Part shown: positions 24,860-26,495 of the stretch, in pieces
Layout: each line of letters begins with the position of its first letter
Numbering within the stretch: the stretch's first letter is position 1
Assembly (NCBI GenBank): GCA_964654945.1
Contig: CAZZLN010000022.1
Location: forward strand, 1-26,495
Source of the DNA: HGM11788 sp964654945
Lineage (GTDB): Bacteria > Bacillota > Clostridia > Lachnospirales > CAG-274
Reading direction: 5' to 3'
Length of the DNA stretch: 26,495 bases
Notes under the pieces: model-generated
The model's database searches: none
Told to the model about the DNA's origin: nothing
Seen by the model: only the letters and a program-made list of their open reading frames with translations
Position numbers and translations under genes: made by a program

Positions 24860-25111
24860 TTGCAAGGATTGAGATAAAGAAATTTGTCATTTAGCTTTCA
24901 GAGAACTGTCGTATGGTGCAAGGCAGTAAGCTAAGGCTTTTTCTATCCCTCATGAGCTTTTTGTCTGAAAATACAGTAAGACAAAACGGAAGCCCCGTTA
25001 AAGGCAGGAGTTTGTTTGAACTTATTGAGAGGTATATAGGGATATATGCCTGAATTAGGGTGGTAACACGGTTAATATTCGTCCCTGGCTTTTGTCAGGG
25101 ACTTTTATTTT
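24860..25111 (+). promoter_or_regulatory. T-box riboswitch leader, probably tRNA-Ile-sensing
   Basis: The diagnostic T-box sequence AGGGTGGTAACACGG is at 25057-25071. Stem I is recognisable: TTAGCTT (24891-24897) pairs with AAGCTAA (24928-24934), ACTG with CAGT inside it, and the AGAGA bulge (24900-24904) and GGTGCAAG apical loop (24915-24922) are in place. Below, AGAAA/TTTCT and TGAG/CTCA leave ATCC (24945-24948) as the specifier loop, so codon ATC (Ile). CTC (Leu, 24949-24951) is the alternative if the lower stem is drawn differently. Stem II is TTTTGTCT/AGACAAAA (24959-24966/24979-24986), and a CGG/CCG stem follows. Uncharged tRNA would stabilise the antiterminator and switch on ilvN-ilvC. 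Confidence 0.92.
25081..25111 (+). terminator. T-box regulated terminator
   Basis: GTCCCTG (25081-25087) pairs with CAGGGAC (25096-25102), followed by TTTTATTTT. Its 5' arm (CCCT) can instead pair with AGGG of the T-box at 25057-25060 to form the antiterminator. Confidence 0.92.
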
Positions 25112-25159
25112 ATTAGAATTATGTAAATTTTTGTGTATTTATTCAATTTTAACAAATTA

Positions 25160-25178
25160 TTCAATATTTCATATTGAA
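25160..25178. repeat. Inverted repeat overlapping the ilvN proximal promoter
   Basis: TTCAATAT (25160-25167) and ATATTGAA (25171-25178) are perfect arms around TTC. The right arm overlaps the -35 element TTGAAG (25174-25179), so a bound repressor would block that promoter. It does not closely match the CodY consensus. Confidence 0.5.
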
Positions 25179-25202
25179 GAATAGCAATTTTTGTGATATA
25201 AT
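25174..25202 (+). promoter_or_regulatory. Second, proximal promoter for ilvN-ilvC
   Basis: TTGAAG (25174-25179) and TATAAT (25197-25202) are 17 bases apart, with TGA as an extended -10. It lies downstream of the T-box terminator, so transcripts from it would bypass tRNA control. Confidence 0.65.
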
Positions 25203-25241
25203 CAATGATTGAATATGGTGAATGTTTATAGGAGGGCAAAT

Positions 25242-25745
25242 ATGAAAAAACATGTGCTATCTATTCTTGTAGATAATCAGGCTGGTGTGCTTAGCAGAGT
25301 TACGGGCCTTTTTTCAAGACGAGGTTATAATATTTCAAGTCTTAGTGTTGGCACAACAGAAAATGAAGATGTTTCAAGAATTACAGTTATGGTAGTTTGT
25401 GATGATGTTTCTATTGAACAAATTATAAAACAGGTTGAAAAGCTTGTTGATGTTATCAGAGTTGTAGAGCTTCAAAGTGACAGAGCGGTTTTCAGAGAGC
25501 TTGCTCTTATAAAGGTTAAGGCTGATGGAAAAGCAAGATCCGAAATCAGTGCTATGGTGGATATTTACAGAGCAAATATAATTGATGTTGGTACTGAAAC
25601 CTTAACTATAGAAGTCACAGGCAAATCAGGTAAGATTAATGCTTTTGCAGCTCTTATGGAAACTTATGGAATTAAGGAGCTTGTAAGAACAGGCCTTACA
25701 GGACTTTGCAGAGGTAATAACCCTATCAGAAAAACAAGAATCTGA
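25242..25745 (+). CDS. ilvN: Acetolactate synthase small (regulatory) subunit
   Basis: The small subunit binds valine and activates and feedback-regulates the catalytic large subunit (IlvB), which makes acetolactate for Val, Leu and Ile. The start is ATG 25242, after AGGAGGG (25230-25236). An earlier in-frame ATG at 25209 overlaps the promoter region and lacks a site. Of 167 residues, about 2-77 form the ACT domain (HVLSILVDNQAGVLSRVTGL, RRGYNISSLSVG). The rest is the usual C-terminal half. No ilvB lies before it; ilvC follows after 63 bases. It is controlled by the T-box and probably by the proximal promoter. Confidence 0.96.
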   Translation: MKKHVLSILVDNQAGVLSRVTGLFSRRGYNISSLSVGTTENEDVSRITVMVVCDDVSIEQIIKQVEKLVDVIRVVELQSDRAVFRELALIKVKADGKARSEISAMVDIYRANIIDVGTETLTIEVTGKSGKINAFAALMETYGIKELVRTGLTGLCRGNNPIRKTRI

Positions 25746-25808
25746 TTAGGTTTTTATAAATATAATAAAATATGCCAAATTATTAATCTATTTTAGGAGG
25801 AATGAAAA

Positions 25809-26495
25809 ATGGCAAAGATTTTTTATCAGGAGGATTGTAACTTAAGCTTACTTAATGGCAAGACCATTGCGGTTATCGGTTACGGCAGCCAAGGTCATGC
25901 TCATGCTTTAAATGCAAAAGAGTCAGGCTGTAATGTTATAATCGGATTATATGAAGGCAGTAAGTCATGGAAAAGAGCTGAGGAGCAGGGTTTTGAAGTT
26001 TATACTGCGGCTGAAGCTGCTAAAAAGGCAGACATCGTTATGATCCTTATTAACGATGAATTACAGGCTAAACTTTATAAGGAATCTATTGAACCAAACC
26101 TTGAACCGGGCAATATGTTAATGTTTGCTCATGGTTTTAATATTCACTTTGGTCAGATTGTACCACCTAAGGATGTTGATGTAACCATGGTTGCTCCTAA
26201 AGGACCGGGTCACACTGTAAGAAGCGAATATCAGGTTGGCAAGGGTGTTCCTTGTTTAGTTGCTGTTGAACAGGATGCTACAGGTCAGGCACAGGATATA
26301 GCTCTTGCTTATGCTTTAGCTATTGGCGGTGCAAGAGCCGGTGTTCTTGAAACAACATTCAGAACTGAAACTGAAACTGACTTATTCGGCGAGCAGGCAG
26401 TTCTTTGCGGTGGTGTATGTGCTCTTATGCAGGCAGGTTTTGAAACTCTTGTTGAAGCAGGCTATGATGAGAGAAATGCTTATTTTGAATGTATC
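25809..26495 (+). CDS. ilvC: Ketol-acid reductoisomerase, 5' part (cut by window end)
   Basis: IlvC isomerises and reduces acetolactate with NAD(P)H and Mg, the second shared step of branched-chain amino-acid synthesis. The start ATG 25809 follows AGGAGGAATGA. All 229 visible codons are open and run off the window edge; about 100 more are expected. The Rossmann motif GYGSQGHAHALN (24-35) binds the cofactor. APKGPGHTVRSEY is a typical KARI motif of the N-terminal domain, and TETETDLFGEQAVLCGG marks the start of the Mg-binding knotted domain. Confidence 0.97.
   Translation, partial: MAKIFYQEDCNLSLLNGKTIAVIGYGSQGHAHALNAKESGCNVIIGLYEGSKSWKRAEEQGFEVYTAAEAAKKADIVMILINDELQAKLYKESIEPNLEPGNMLMFAHGFNIHFGQIVPPKDVDVTMVAPKGPGHTVRSEYQVGKGVPCLVAVEQDATGQAQDIALAYALAIGGARAGVLETTFRTETETDLFGEQAVLCGGVCALMQAGFETLVEAGYDERNAYFECI

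Noticed and set aside
25145..25159. AATTTTAACAAATTA, 11 of 15 matches to the CodY box AATTTTCWGAAAATT
   Set aside because: Four mismatches in a very AT-rich region are expected by chance, and this CodY is atypical.

Overview
The window looks like the chromosome of a low-GC, AT-rich Firmicute of the class Clostridia. Supporting signs are near-exclusive AGA arginine codons in the housekeeping genes, strong AGGAGG ribosome sites, TTG/GTG starts, many TGnTATAAT promoters, a T-box leader, and Firmicute markers such as RecU, MutS2, a CodY homologue, a DUF1189 protein and the one-chain glycyl-tRNA synthetase. Genus cannot be settled from the sequence alone.

Bases 1-3353 are an accessory block. A strong promoter reads into a radical-SAM protein of the PoyD-like RiPP peptide-epimerase family (275-1723). 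Next comes a 176-residue precursor with a nitrile-hydratase-like (NHLP, proteusin) leader and an Ala/Val-rich C-terminal core (1777-2307). In that core a polar residue recurs exactly every sixth position: N138, N144, N150, E156, D162. This is the register expected if a D/L-alternating chain folds as a polytheonamide-like beta-helix. The radical-SAM gene uses CGN codons for 20 of 33 arginines, unlike the rest of the window, so the pair was probably acquired by transfer. A broken IS256-family transposase (2487-3353) lies directly downstream. No transporter, protease or N-methyltransferase is visible, so this is either a minimal cluster or the remnant of a larger one. It is the most interesting part of the window.

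Bases 3354-3866 are non-coding, with three hairpins, one a clear bidirectional terminator. A membrane-anchored LysM/G5 protein (3867-5018) lies on the minus strand. It is divergent from a plus-strand series that starts at queG and fills the rest of the window.

Bases 5205-24696 are a core genome-maintenance region: queG-recU-lipoprotein-DUF1189-dnaX; ybaB-recR; mutS2-response regulator; secG-rnr; and a competence/recombination set of comM-like yifB, dprA, topA, codY and radC, followed by glyS. The CodY is only 203 residues. It keeps the DNA-binding winged helix but lacks roughly 55 residues of the GAF domain that normally binds branched-chain amino acids.

Bases 24703-26495 are branched-chain amino-acid biosynthesis. 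After the glyS terminator there is a promoter, a complete T-box leader (best specifier ATC, Ile) with its terminator, then a second promoter overlapping an inverted repeat, then ilvN and the start of ilvC, which is cut by the window edge.
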